Notes under the pieces: generated by a model
Told to the model about the DNA's origin: nothing
Databases searched by the model: none
Seen by the model: the letters and a program-made list of their open reading frames with translations, nothing else
Shown: piece by piece, positions 9,663-17,586 of the stretch
Layout: each line of letters begins with the position of its first letter
Position numbering within the stretch: position 1 is the stretch's first letter
Translations under genes and position numbers: made by a program
Assembly (NCBI GenBank): GCA_963619325.1
Contig: CAVEVQ010000003.1
Span: forward strand, 38,158 to 102,157
DNA: 64,000 bases
Reading direction: 5' to 3'
From: UBA1181 sp963619325
GTDB lineage: Bacteria; Bacteroidota; Bacteroidia; Bacteroidales; Paludibacteraceae

Positions 9663-9681
9663 ACTCTTTCAAAAGTCAACA

Positions 9682-9716
9682 AGAAGACGAGAACATGGTA
9701 TTTGTTCCCGTCTTCT
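9682..9716 (-). terminator. Hairpin after glutamine synthetase III gene
   Basis: Fourteen-base arms 9682-9695 and 9703-9716 pair with one mismatch around a 7-base loop. The minus-strand T-tract is poor, so termination may be partial; read on the plus strand it is followed by CTTTTATT. Confidence 0.5.
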
Positions 9717-9767
9717 CTTTTATTCATTAATTAAAAAACTTTACTTCCTAACTTTCCGAGCCACCAA

Positions 9768-11960
9768 CTATCTTGCACAGAAAATTTCACGATATTTCGG
9801 CAATGGCCATATATCATCATCTACAACCAATTCCAACGCATCTATATGCTCCCTTATCTCCTCCATCGTAGGACGTACTGTCTTGTCGTATGCCGCCGCC
9901 TTCTCCTCTTCATTGGCAGAATTGTGATTGGCATTATGACGCTCTTCTGTCATTCTCTTTACCAATTTCTTGATAGCCGTTACATGCGCAGAAATTTCAC
10001 GAATCAAATCTTTACGATCCTCCGCCAACACTTCATATTCTTCCGCAGGAAATAGTTGTTTCAAACCACATAAATTCTCAATCAAACGATTTTGATAACT
10101 TACCGCTGTTGGAACGATATGGTTAATCGCCATATCTCCTAACGTACGTGACTCAATCTGTACTTTCTTAGAGAATTTCTCGTACTCTACCTCTACACGA
10201 CCGTGAATCTCAGCCTCTGAGAAAATTCCTTCTCCCAAAAGTACCTCCTTAGATGCAGAATCTAAATACTTTGAAATTGCTTCTGGAACACTGGTGATAT
10301 TGGTCAAGCCACGGCGTGCAGCCTCTTTTTTCCACTCTTCTGAATAACCATCTCCATCAAAACGAACTGGTTTTGACTCTACTATTAGTCTCTTCAAAAC
10401 TTGAAAAATCGCCTCCTCTTTGCCCTTACCATCATTGATCAACTTATCTACTTCTTGCTTGAATAGATTTAACTGATGCGCTACGGCTGAATCTAATGCA
10501 ATTATCGGAGCGGCACAATTGGCAGAAGATCCTACCGCACGGAATTCAAAACGATTTCCTGTAAATGCAAATGGAGATGTTCTATTTCGATCCGTATTAT
10601 CCAACATAATATCTGGAATACGGGCGATTCCCAACTTTAAAGCTGTCTTCTCTGCAGGAGTCATCTTGTTGTCTCCTACTTGGTCTGCCAAGTTGTCTAA
10701 CATCAACGACAAACTCTTGCCCAAAAAAACGGAAAGTATTGCTGGTGGAGCTTCATTTGCACCTAATCGATAAGTGTTGCTAGCACTCATAATGGATGCG
10801 CGAAGTAGATCCTGATGCTTATAGACCGCCATCATTACATTCACCAAGAAAGTGATAAACAACATATTACCTTTCGGATTCTTAGCCGGAGAAAGCAAGT
10901 TTATCCCTGTATCAGTTGTCATTGACCAATTATTGTGCTTACCAGACCCATTCACAGATGCAAATGGTTTCTCATGCAACAACACTTGGAACGAGTGTCT
11001 ACGAGCGATTTTTTTCATTAAGTCCATCACCAACTGGTTATGATCGTTCGCCAGATTGGCTTCTTCAAAGATAGGTGCGAACTCAAACTGATTTGGTGCA
11101 ACTTCGTTGTGACGAGTTTTCAAAGGTATACCTAATTTATGGGATTCAAATTCCAAATCTCGCATAAACGACGTTACCCGCTCCGGTATAGATCCAAAAT
11201 AATGGTCATCCAACTGCTGATCCTTCGCCGAAGCATGCCCCATTAACGTGCGACCAGTCATACATAGATCAGGCCGCGCGCTGAAAAGAGCAGAATCAAC
11301 CAAAAAATATTCTTGCTCCCAACCTAAGTTCGTTTGAACCTTCGATATGTTCTTATCAAAATATTGGCACACAGCGACCGCAGCCTTGTCCAACGCTGAA
11401 ATTGCTTTCAACAAAGGTGTTTTATAATCCAATGCCTCCCCAGTATATGAAATGAAGATTGTTGGAATACAGAGTGTCGACCCCACAACGAATGCAGGAG
11501 AAGACAAATCCCACGCAGTATACCCTCGCGCCTCAAACGTGTTTCTCAAACCTCCATTAGGAAAAGACGATGCATCTGGCTCTTGTTGAATCAACACCTT
11601 CCCGGAAAAATGCTCAATCACCTCTCCATTATCATCAAAGTCGACAAAACCATCGTGCTTCTCTGCCGTACCATCCGTCAAAGGCTGAAACCAGTGCGTG
11701 TAATGTGTTGCTCCCCTCTCACTCGCCCATCTTCGCATTCCAGTCGCAATCTGGTCTGCTATGTTTCTGTCGAAAAGAACTCCCTTCTCAACAGCTGCAA
11801 TAAAGGCCTTGTAAACATCCTTAGACAGATAATCTCTCATCTTGTCTTTGGTAAACACATTGATCGCGTAATAGTCGGATAGATTACCCAAAGGTTTTAC
11901 CACCTTCAATGGCTTTCTATTATACAACTCTTTTAACGCACTAAATCTCATGATTGCCAT
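9768..11960 (-). CDS. glnN: Glutamine synthetase type III
   Basis: GlnN makes glutamine from glutamate, ammonia and ATP. The 730-residue length and motif order identify GSIII, the form common in Bacteroidales: FSGKVLIQQEPDASSFPNGG early, GWEQEYFLVD with metal-ligand Glu, LKTRHNEVAPNQFEFAP, the NGSGKHNNWSM nucleotide-site block and GNRFEFRAVGSSANCA. The C-terminal 130 residues form the family's helical extension. It is flanked by hairpins and appears to be a single-gene unit. A possible -7 box TAATTTTG lies at 12033-12040 and an inverted repeat at 12004-12027 falls in the predicted leader. The Met at residue 4 is an equally possible start. Confidence 0.96.
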   Translation of the reverse strand: MAIMRFSALKELYNRKPLKVVKPLGNLSDYYAINVFTKDKMRDYLSKDVYKAFIAAVEKGVLFDRNIADQIATGMRRWASERGATHYTHWFQPLTDGTAEKHDGFVDFDDNGEVIEHFSGKVLIQQEPDASSFPNGGLRNTFEARGYTAWDLSSPAFVVGSTLCIPTIFISYTGEALDYKTPLLKAISALDKAAVAVCQYFDKNISKVQTNLGWEQEYFLVDSALFSARPDLCMTGRTLMGHASAKDQQLDDHYFGSIPERVTSFMRDLEFESHKLGIPLKTRHNEVAPNQFEFAPIFEEANLANDHNQLVMDLMKKIARRHSFQVLLHEKPFASVNGSGKHNNWSMTTDTGINLLSPAKNPKGNMLFITFLVNVMMAVYKHQDLLRASIMSASNTYRLGANEAPPAILSVFLGKSLSLMLDNLADQVGDNKMTPAEKTALKLGIARIPDIMLDNTDRNRTSPFAFTGNRFEFRAVGSSANCAAPIIALDSAVAHQLNLFKQEVDKLINDGKGKEEAIFQVLKRLIVESKPVRFDGDGYSEEWKKEAARRGLTNITSVPEAISKYLDSASKEVLLGEGIFSEAEIHGRVEVEYEKFSKKVQIESRTLGDMAINHIVPTAVSYQNRLIENLCGLKQLFPAEEYEVLAEDRKDLIREISAHVTAIKKLVKRMTEERHNANHNSANEEEKAAAYDKTVRPTMEEIREHIDALELVVDDDIWPLPKYREIFCAR

Positions 11961-12054
11961 AGCACGGACTTTTTTTGTTTATTAGAAATATAACTTTTAG
12001 CAACAAACCCTCTCATTTTTAGGTTTGCAATCCAAAATTAGCGATTTAAAAAGT

Positions 12055-12081
12055 AATACCCCCTATTTTTAAGGGGGTATT
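12055..12081 (-). terminator. Terminator after the SPOUT methyltransferase gene
   Basis: A GC-rich 10-bp stem (12055-12064 with 12072-12081; CCCCC against GGGGG) has a 7-base loop. On the minus strand it is followed, two bases on, by five Ts; on the plus strand by TTTTCT, so it could work in both directions. It lies 9 bases after the methyltransferase stop. Confidence 0.7.
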
Positions 12082-12089
12082 TTCTAAAA

Positions 12090-12617
12090 TCATATCATTT
12101 TTTCTAAAAATGTCCACATTACAATGCCTGCAGTTACTGAAACGTTCAAAGAATGTTTCGTGCCATATTGCGGAATCTCTATACATCCATCGGATATATC
12201 TACTACTTGTTGATTTACTCCCTTCACTTCATTTCCTAAAACAACAGCATATTTCTTCCCCTTATCCAATTCCAAATCGGGCAGTTTCACACTTCCCTCA
12301 ACTTGTTCTATAGAATATACATAATATCCTTGTTCTTTCAAATCCTTGACGGCTTGGACAGCGTCGGCATAGGATTGCCAGTCTACAGACATCTCAGCTC
12401 CCAACGCCGTTTTATGTATCTCAGGATGCGGTGGTGTCGATGTGATTCCACACAAAAAAATCTGCTCAATTCTAAAGGCATCTGCTGTTCTAAACACAGA
12501 GCCTACATTATACATACTTCGCACATTGTCTAAAACCACCACTAAGGGAAGCTTTTTCGCACTTTTATACTCTTCTGCCGTTATTCGATTTAATTCGGTT
12601 ACTTCTAATTTTCTCAT
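12090..12617 (-). CDS. TrmH/SpoU-family RNA 2'-O-methyltransferase
   Basis: SPOUT-class enzymes of this family methylate ribose 2'-OH groups in tRNA or rRNA using S-adenosylmethionine. All three family motifs are visible in the 175 residues: DNVRSMYNVGSVFRTADAF (motif 1), KKYAVVLGNEVKGV (motif 2) and IEIPQYGTKHSLNVSVTAG (motif 3). There is no N-terminal substrate-binding domain, so it is the short type, and the target RNA cannot be named. The ATG at 12617 is preferred to the TTG one codon upstream. It is 14 bases behind the sirtuin gene. Confidence 0.9.
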   Translation of the reverse strand: MRKLEVTELNRITAEEYKSAKKLPLVVVLDNVRSMYNVGSVFRTADAFRIEQIFLCGITSTPPHPEIHKTALGAEMSVDWQSYADAVQAVKDLKEQGYYVYSIEQVEGSVKLPDLELDKGKKYAVVLGNEVKGVNQQVVDISDGCIEIPQYGTKHSLNVSVTAGIVMWTFLEKMI

Positions 12618-12631
12618 CAATTTCTTTTTTT

Positions 12632-13330
12632 CTACACAGCTTTAAACTCCAAAATTTTCTTCAATTCTTTCATTCCCTCTGTAGCTCCTTTATTAATCGA
12701 CGTCACCTTATGCGAGGTCTTCACAGACACTGGCTTCGGATCTACGATATATACAGGGACATTCAAAGGGACATAACTAATCAAAGACGCTGCCGGATAT
12801 ACATTCAAGGACGTACCTATTATCACGAAAATATCTGCTTGCGATGCCAACTCCATCGCTGGTTCCATATTGGGAACTGACTCTCCAAACCATACAATAT
12901 AAGGTCGCAGTTGACCGCCATCGGGTGCTTTATCTCCAACATGAATCTCGCAATTCTCATCTGTTAGCGTTATCGTTTTTTCCACATTTCTAACAGAACA
13001 TACTTTCATTATTTCTCCATGTAGATGAATGACATTTTTGCTTCCTGCTCGTTCATGCAGATCATCAATGTTCTGCGTAATTATTTGAACATCAAAATTC
13101 TGTTCCAATTCGACCAAACCAATATGACCATAATTAGGCTGATGCGTATGATTCTCTCTTCGCATTTTATTGTAAAAATCAAGCACCAATTCTGGATTCC
13201 GCATAAAACCCTCTGGAGTACATACGTCTTCTATTCGGTATTGATTCCATAGTCCTCCCGCATCTCGAAACGTACTAATCCCACTCTCTGCACTAATTCC
13301 AGCTCCAGTCAGAACAACTAATTTTTTCAT
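12632..13330 (-). CDS. cobB: NAD-dependent protein deacylase, sirtuin family
   Basis: The 232-residue protein has the sirtuin core: GAGISAESGISTFRD (NAD site), TQNIDDLHERAG, HLHGE with the catalytic His, IVWFGESVPN and IIGTSLNVYPA. It would remove acyl groups from lysines using NAD+. Only one cysteine (in MKVCSVRN) remains in the region that normally carries four zinc-binding cysteines, so the zinc site seems absent. In the segment DFYNKMRRE the Tyr-x-x-Arg pair of succinyl/malonyl-specific sirtuins is shifted to Tyr-x-x-x-Arg, so acyl preference is uncertain. It sits in a probable operon with the downstream methyltransferase; the upstream gene ends 9 bases away. Confidence 0.88.
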   Translation of the reverse strand: MKKLVVLTGAGISAESGISTFRDAGGLWNQYRIEDVCTPEGFMRNPELVLDFYNKMRRENHTHQPNYGHIGLVELEQNFDVQIITQNIDDLHERAGSKNVIHLHGEIMKVCSVRNVEKTITLTDENCEIHVGDKAPDGGQLRPYIVWFGESVPNMEPAMELASQADIFVIIGTSLNVYPAASLISYVPLNVPVYIVDPKPVSVKTSHKVTSINKGATEGMKELKKILEFKAV

Positions 13331-13339
13331 TATAGTCTA

Positions 13340-13894
13340 CTAATATTTCCTTTCAAATATTTCAGAATAGATAAAGGCACGGCGAACCTCGTTCATATCA
13401 GTTATGTCAAGCGATATATTCATTGATCCTTCTTCCTCCTCTCTTTTTTTAGAGAAAGAGGATGGTTTGAATCCCGTAGAAGAGACGCCTTCTTCTGTAT
13501 TCAAAGTACTCATTTTCGTCTCATATTTTTTTTGTTTTTCTCTTATCTGTGATTGTTTTAATTCCGCCTCTCGCTTTTGCCTTTTCTCTATTTCATTACG
13601 TTCTGCCTCTGTTTTTCGTTTTATTTCTTCTAACGCTTTTTGTATAGTATCCTCCCGTGTTTCGGAGTCATTCTGCCGACTTGTCTCTACAGTCTGCGGA
13701 CGATCAAAGACGATAGTTCTCGTTCCGTCAGGGTTAACAATAACTCTTCTTCCCCTATTTTGATCTTCCACCTCCTGCGTCTCCGCATTTTTCTGCTCAC
13801 GAGCCTGCTTTTCAGCATTTTTAGCTGATATAACCTTCGTAATAATCGCAACAACGATTATCACAAAATAAAACACATTTTCTATTTCATCCAT
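13340..13894 (-). CDS. Membrane-anchored coiled-coil protein of unknown function
   Basis: I do not recognise the family. The 184-residue product has one N-terminal transmembrane segment (NVFYFVIIVVAIITKVI, about 6-22) followed by a long charged stretch rich in Glu, Lys, Gln and Arg with heptad-like spacing (about 25-125), which is probably a coiled coil, and a serine/glutamate-rich C-terminal part. VNPDGTRTIVFDRP breaks the coil near residue 60. The ATG at 13894 is preferred because an upstream Met at 13951 would add 19 residues ahead of the membrane segment. It is the first gene of a run with the sirtuin and methyltransferase, divergent from vsr. Confidence 0.7.
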   Translation of the reverse strand: MDEIENVFYFVIIVVAIITKVISAKNAEKQAREQKNAETQEVEDQNRGRRVIVNPDGTRTIVFDRPQTVETSRQNDSETREDTIQKALEEIKRKTEAERNEIEKRQKREAELKQSQIREKQKKYETKMSTLNTEEGVSSTGFKPSSFSKKREEEEGSMNISLDITDMNEVRRAFIYSEIFERKY

Positions 13895-13976
13895 AACGAC
13901 TTCCAAACTAATTAATATTGTACTAATATAGCGAAAAAAGCCTTCCTCCAACCATTTCAGATGTAAAAAAGAGTTA

Positions 13977-13984
13977 TAATTTTG
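13977..13984 (+). promoter_or_regulatory. Putative -7 box for vsr
   Basis: TAATTTTG fits TAnnTTTG and lies 24 bases before the vsr start codon. The upstream element (TTTC, 18 bases away) is weak. Confidence 0.4.
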
Positions 13985-14007
13985 CTCTGATTTCTCAAAA
14001 ATACAGA

Positions 14008-14448
14008 ATGGACACGATTTCTCAAGAAAAAAGAAGTTGGACGATGAGCCGCATCAAAGGAAAGGACACCAAACCCGAACTTATAGTGCGTAAATTCTTA
14101 TATGCCAACGGTTATCGTTATCGAGTAAATGTCTCCACTCTTCCTGGAAAACCAGACATCGTTTTAAAGAAATACCGCACCGCGATTTTTATCCATGGTT
14201 GTTTCTGGCATGGTCATGAATGCCTTCAAGGGCGCGTTCCTAAATCACATCAAGAATTTTGGACTGCTAAATTTCAACGCAACCATGAACGAGATATTCG
14301 AGTTCGTCAAGAACTAAAAGAACTAGGGTGGAACACTCTCATCGTGTGGGAATGTCAACTCAAATCTAAAGTTCGAGAACAAACATTCGACGAGATTCTC
14401 TATTGGCTCAACGAAGCTTATCTTCATATTTACAGGAAGAAAGACTAA
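14008..14448 (+). CDS. vsr: Very-short-patch mismatch endonuclease
   Basis: Vsr nicks DNA 5' of T:G mismatches that arise when methylated cytosine deaminates. The 146-residue protein keeps the family pattern: RSWTMSRIKGKDTKPEL at the start with Glu24, GKPDIVL with catalytic Asp50, and FIHGCFWHGHEC with His63 and His68, which match E25, D51, H64 and H69 of the E. coli enzyme. The final QLKSKVREQ helix is also typical. Vsr genes normally accompany a cytosine-C5 methyltransferase; none lies in this window. The gene is the only plus-strand gene between 2.2 and 27 kb, consistent with acquisition as an accessory gene. Confidence 0.93.
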   Translation: MDTISQEKRSWTMSRIKGKDTKPELIVRKFLYANGYRYRVNVSTLPGKPDIVLKKYRTAIFIHGCFWHGHECLQGRVPKSHQEFWTAKFQRNHERDIRVRQELKELGWNTLIVWECQLKSKVREQTFDEILYWLNEAYLHIYRKKD

Positions 14449-14451
14449 TCT

Positions 14452-15255
14452 TTATTTAGACTCTTCTTCCTTCAAATAATCAGTCCAAATGACCTGACGA
14501 AGAAACCTTTCCCTCCTTTCCCTACCAGTTTTTTTTGAATCCATTCTCTCCAACTCGTCTTTCCAAAGATTATGGTAGTAGCCACTATTCCAACGCTTTA
14601 CCAATTCTATTGATCGATTGACATAAAATTCAGACGGGTCTTCCTCTTCTACCAAATACACCTTATCTTCTGAAGGAGAATAAACAGCCGCATGAATAGT
14701 CGTCAGCAAATCCACCTCTTCTTCTGAGAGTTCTGAATCTTGGTTGGTAACCAACGGATATATATATTCACATTGCACATCTCCATTCGAAAGAGTGTCC
14801 TCCATCCTTAAAAACGAGTATCCTCGATATCTGCTATTCTTCGTTTTTACATAATGACGCTCAAAATGTAAATTATCTCCTTCATAATCATACACATACC
14901 CTTTTATTTTCTTTGGTGTATAATACTTATACATTTTGCTTTTTATCTTCTTTGAATTGAAATCATAAACAAATATAAACTTCACTTTCGTGCCAAAATG
15001 AGTCTGTACCCACGGCTGCGCGTATACCGTACCTTTGGTTACACCAGCACCAAGCTGACGAGGAGATGGCAAATCCATAATTTTTAAAAAGCCTAAAAAG
15101 GTATCACCCTCCAATGACACAATCTTAGACGGGCATACCCCTTCCTCCCTCATCTTCTCATATTGAAATTCTGTATATTTTCTTCCTCTTGTTTGTGCAT
15201 TCACAACAAGAATCGCAAAAACACAAAACAACACTACACAAAACAGTCTTTTCAT
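14452..15255 (-). CDS. Secreted protein of unknown function
   Basis: I do not recognise this 267-residue protein. It has a clear signal peptide (MKRLFCVVLFCVFAILVVNAQ, cleavage likely after NAQ) and no further membrane segment, so a periplasmic or outer-membrane-associated site is likely. The mature part is rich in Tyr, Lys and acidic residues, with a stretch KFIFVYDFNSKKIKSKMYKY that suggests beta structure and a basic C-terminal helix (KKTGRERRERFLRQVIW). Its stop lies 3 bases from the convergent vsr stop. It follows the 103-residue membrane protein gene by 12 bases. Confidence 0.65.
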   Translation of the reverse strand: MKRLFCVVLFCVFAILVVNAQTRGRKYTEFQYEKMREEGVCPSKIVSLEGDTFLGFLKIMDLPSPRQLGAGVTKGTVYAQPWVQTHFGTKVKFIFVYDFNSKKIKSKMYKYYTPKKIKGYVYDYEGDNLHFERHYVKTKNSRYRGYSFLRMEDTLSNGDVQCEYIYPLVTNQDSELSEEEVDLLTTIHAAVYSPSEDKVYLVEEEDPSEFYVNRSIELVKRWNSGYYHNLWKDELERMDSKKTGRERRERFLRQVIWTDYLKEEESK

Positions 15256-15267
15256 TTATCTATTGTG

Positions 15268-15579
15268 TTATTTTTCCTCTTTCTTTTCACGTTTTGGAAA
15301 CCAACCTTTTGCTACACGCTTTCTCTGTTCAAAGACCTCCAAAATACTCCAAAAACAAGAAAATGCAAAAACACCCCACAATATTGAACTTACCAAGTCC
15401 TCACAATAAAGCGACATCAAGACTCCAAAAATTCCACCAATAAGAAACGCCCACCATACTTTCACTCCAAAATAATACTCACCTTTTATTACTAACGGAT
15501 GAAATATTCCTATCATCAGAAATGTCAACAAACCCACTATTAATCCGTTTACATTATACTCGTTTACTATATCATTCAT
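15268..15579 (-). CDS. Small integral membrane protein of unknown function
   Basis: The 103-residue product has three probable transmembrane segments (about 11-31, 39-56 and 63-82) and a strongly basic C-terminal tail (QRKRVAKGWFPKREKKEEK) that should be cytoplasmic. I do not recognise a family. It lies between an epimerase gene (32 bases upstream) and an unknown secreted protein (12 bases downstream) in the same direction, so the four genes from 17466 to 14452 may be co-transcribed. Confidence 0.6.
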   Translation of the reverse strand: MNDIVNEYNVNGLIVGLLTFLMIGIFHPLVIKGEYYFGVKVWWAFLIGGIFGVLMSLYCEDLVSSILWGVFAFSCFWSILEVFEQRKRVAKGWFPKREKKEEK

Positions 15580-15611
15580 ATACCTTATTTTTTATCAATT
15601 GTTTCAAATAG

Positions 15612-16622
15612 TTACCATAATCCTTTCTCTTCATTGTCTGAAAACCAATCTTTCAGAGCCTCCTGTAAAGTCCATTTGTATTCAAAACCAGTCTCACTCA
15701 TTTTTTTTCCAGATACATTTGTTGATATCTGCAACTTTACAACTCTATCTCTGCAAATACCCATTGGAGAACCCAATACTCCGAGAATAAGAGCGGCCGG
15801 CATAATCAGAATGTTCGGAAGATATGGGACAAACGCACTCATACGAGTGGCAGATTTCATTGCGTCTACGATCTGCTCCAAATGAAAGGATGGCTCATAA
15901 CCACAATTGAAAAGTTGATTATTTTCACTTCTTTTTATACAAAAAAGAATAAAACGGACGAGGTCTTTAACATAAATGCACGCTTTTGTCGTATCTTTTC
16001 TTCCAGGATAAGCAAATCGATGTTTCCGTATCGCCCAATACATACGAGTGAAATTTCCATTTTCGCCTTTTCCAAAAACGACTCCCGGACGAAGGACAAC
16101 CAACTTACGATGAGGGTTCCCTTTCTGCCAGCCTAAAAATAACTTTTCAGAAATCAATTTTGAAATTCCGTACGGTGTATTCGGCATCGGCAAATCCTCT
16201 TCTTCCTTCATTGCCTCTGAAGTTCCATAGATAGAAATACTCGACATAAACACAACTGTACATATTCCGTGCCGTTCGGCAAAATCAACAACATTTTCCG
16301 CCCCTTTTATATTTGTCTCAAAATACTCGTAATCTTCATATCCTGGAGTTTGATGAATTGCAGCTAAATGAATCAAAACATCTTCTTCTGAAACAGATAC
16401 AGGTAAATTTTCAATCCTCTTTCTTACATCACAGTATATGTATTCGGAAGAGATAAAAGACTCTTTTATTAATGGAGAATTATAATTCTTTAACCGCAAG
16501 TGTTTATCTTCCTGCTTTTCAATATCTAAGTTGTAAATTTTTGAAGTAGGATACTCCTCCCTTATCAAATTCGCAAGATGAACTCCAATAAAGCCAGATC
16601 CTCCAGTAATAAAAAAATTCAT
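15612..16622 (-). CDS. NAD-dependent sugar epimerase/dehydratase (extended SDR)
   Basis: The 336-residue protein is an extended short-chain dehydrogenase: FFITGGSGFIGVHLANL is the nucleotide-binding loop, VFMSSISIYG carries the catalytic Ser, and YGISKLISEKL supplies the Tyr-x-x-x-Lys pair. VVLRPGVVFG and the C-terminal substrate domain fit nucleotide-sugar epimerases or dehydratases. The specific sugar cannot be told. Only one base separates it from the glycosyltransferase stop upstream, so the two act together, probably in making or attaching a surface glycan sugar. Confidence 0.85.
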   Translation of the reverse strand: MNFFITGGSGFIGVHLANLIREEYPTSKIYNLDIEKQEDKHLRLKNYNSPLIKESFISSEYIYCDVRKRIENLPVSVSEEDVLIHLAAIHQTPGYEDYEYFETNIKGAENVVDFAERHGICTVVFMSSISIYGTSEAMKEEEDLPMPNTPYGISKLISEKLFLGWQKGNPHRKLVVLRPGVVFGKGENGNFTRMYWAIRKHRFAYPGRKDTTKACIYVKDLVRFILFCIKRSENNQLFNCGYEPSFHLEQIVDAMKSATRMSAFVPYLPNILIMPAALILGVLGSPMGICRDRVVKLQISTNVSGKKMSETGFEYKWTLQEALKDWFSDNEEKGLW

Positions 16623-16623
16623 A

Positions 16624-17466
16624 TCATTCCTTTTTGTAGTAACCCAAATCTTCCAACAACTGACGATTCCATTGGCGTCGTTCCCTGTCGAAAATCCATC
16701 CCCACTTATTGAAATATCTAATCATATTCACAAGGTGAATACGCAACATTTTTCTGCTTTTATACGACGCCGAACGATGCACATGCACAATCGTAACTTC
16801 TGGCCAGAACATGGTTCGGTAGTATCTATGCATCCTTCGCGTGATATCTATGTCCTCAGGATACATAAAAAAACGCTCGTCAAACAAACCTACCTTCTCA
16901 AGGCATTTCACTCTGAAGAACATAAAACTACCCATATGATAAGGTACATTCATCGGGAGTTTATGGTCATTAAACTCTAAACAGTATCTGTAATTAATCT
17001 TTTCAGTCCATTTTTTTGGCATAAATCGTCTGAAAAAAAGGACTATTGGATCGGGTAGTAACCTGCAAACATACTGAAGATCCCCATTCGGGTATATCGT
17101 GTTGGGTATCAGCTGAGCGACATCCTCATTTTCGTCCATGTACCCCATAATTCTTTCAATCACTTGCTCTCCAAACGAGACATCTGGATTGATAACTAAA
17201 TGATAATCAACGCCTAACCGTACCGCTCTGCGGATTGCCACATTATGACCTGCTCCATATCCCAAATTTTTATCATTGAACGTATAATCTACATTCGAAA
17301 ACTCAGAACATAACTCACGCAAATCATCTTTTGGCGAATTATCAATCACATAGATTAAACTCACATCATTGTTTGCCAAAGAATTGAGACATTTGCTCAA
17401 CTCCTCCTTATCATTCTGGTATGTCACCACAGATGCAGTTACCCTGATTTTCACGGTGTGTATCAA
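16624..17466 (-). CDS. Glycosyltransferase family 2, rhamnosyltransferase-like
   Basis: The 280-residue protein has a GT2 (GT-A fold) architecture: VTASVVTYQNDKEEL start, IDNSPKDDL, NLGYGAGHNVAIR and HLVINPDVSF, which contains the DxD-like metal site. MYPEDIDITRRMHRYY resembles the acceptor-site motif of rhamnosyl and related transferases that extend O-antigen or capsule. No membrane segment is present, so it should be a cytoplasmic, membrane-associated enzyme. It is the first gene of the unit leading into the epimerase. Confidence 0.88.
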   Translation of the reverse strand: MIHTVKIRVTASVVTYQNDKEELSKCLNSLANNDVSLIYVIDNSPKDDLRELCSEFSNVDYTFNDKNLGYGAGHNVAIRRAVRLGVDYHLVINPDVSFGEQVIERIMGYMDENEDVAQLIPNTIYPNGDLQYVCRLLPDPIVLFFRRFMPKKWTEKINYRYCLEFNDHKLPMNVPYHMGSFMFFRVKCLEKVGLFDERFFMYPEDIDITRRMHRYYRTMFWPEVTIVHVHRSASYKSRKMLRIHLVNMIRYFNKWGWIFDRERRQWNRQLLEDLGYYKKE

Positions 17467-17535
17467 TCTACGCTTCTCTATAAGAAACGTCTTTCAAACG
17501 TTTTTAGTATCTTTCTTTTTGTTTAGTCAAAAGAA

Positions 17536-17561
17536 GGAGAAAGAAGTAATATTCTTTCTCC
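17536..17561 (-). terminator. Terminator of the nqr operon
   Basis: Perfect 10-bp stem (17536-17545 with 17552-17561), loop of 6 bases. On the minus strand it is followed by TTCTTTT. It lies 25 bases past the nqrF stop. Confidence 0.65.
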
Positions 17562-17586
17562 CTCTCCCTCTATATCATGCTTGTAT

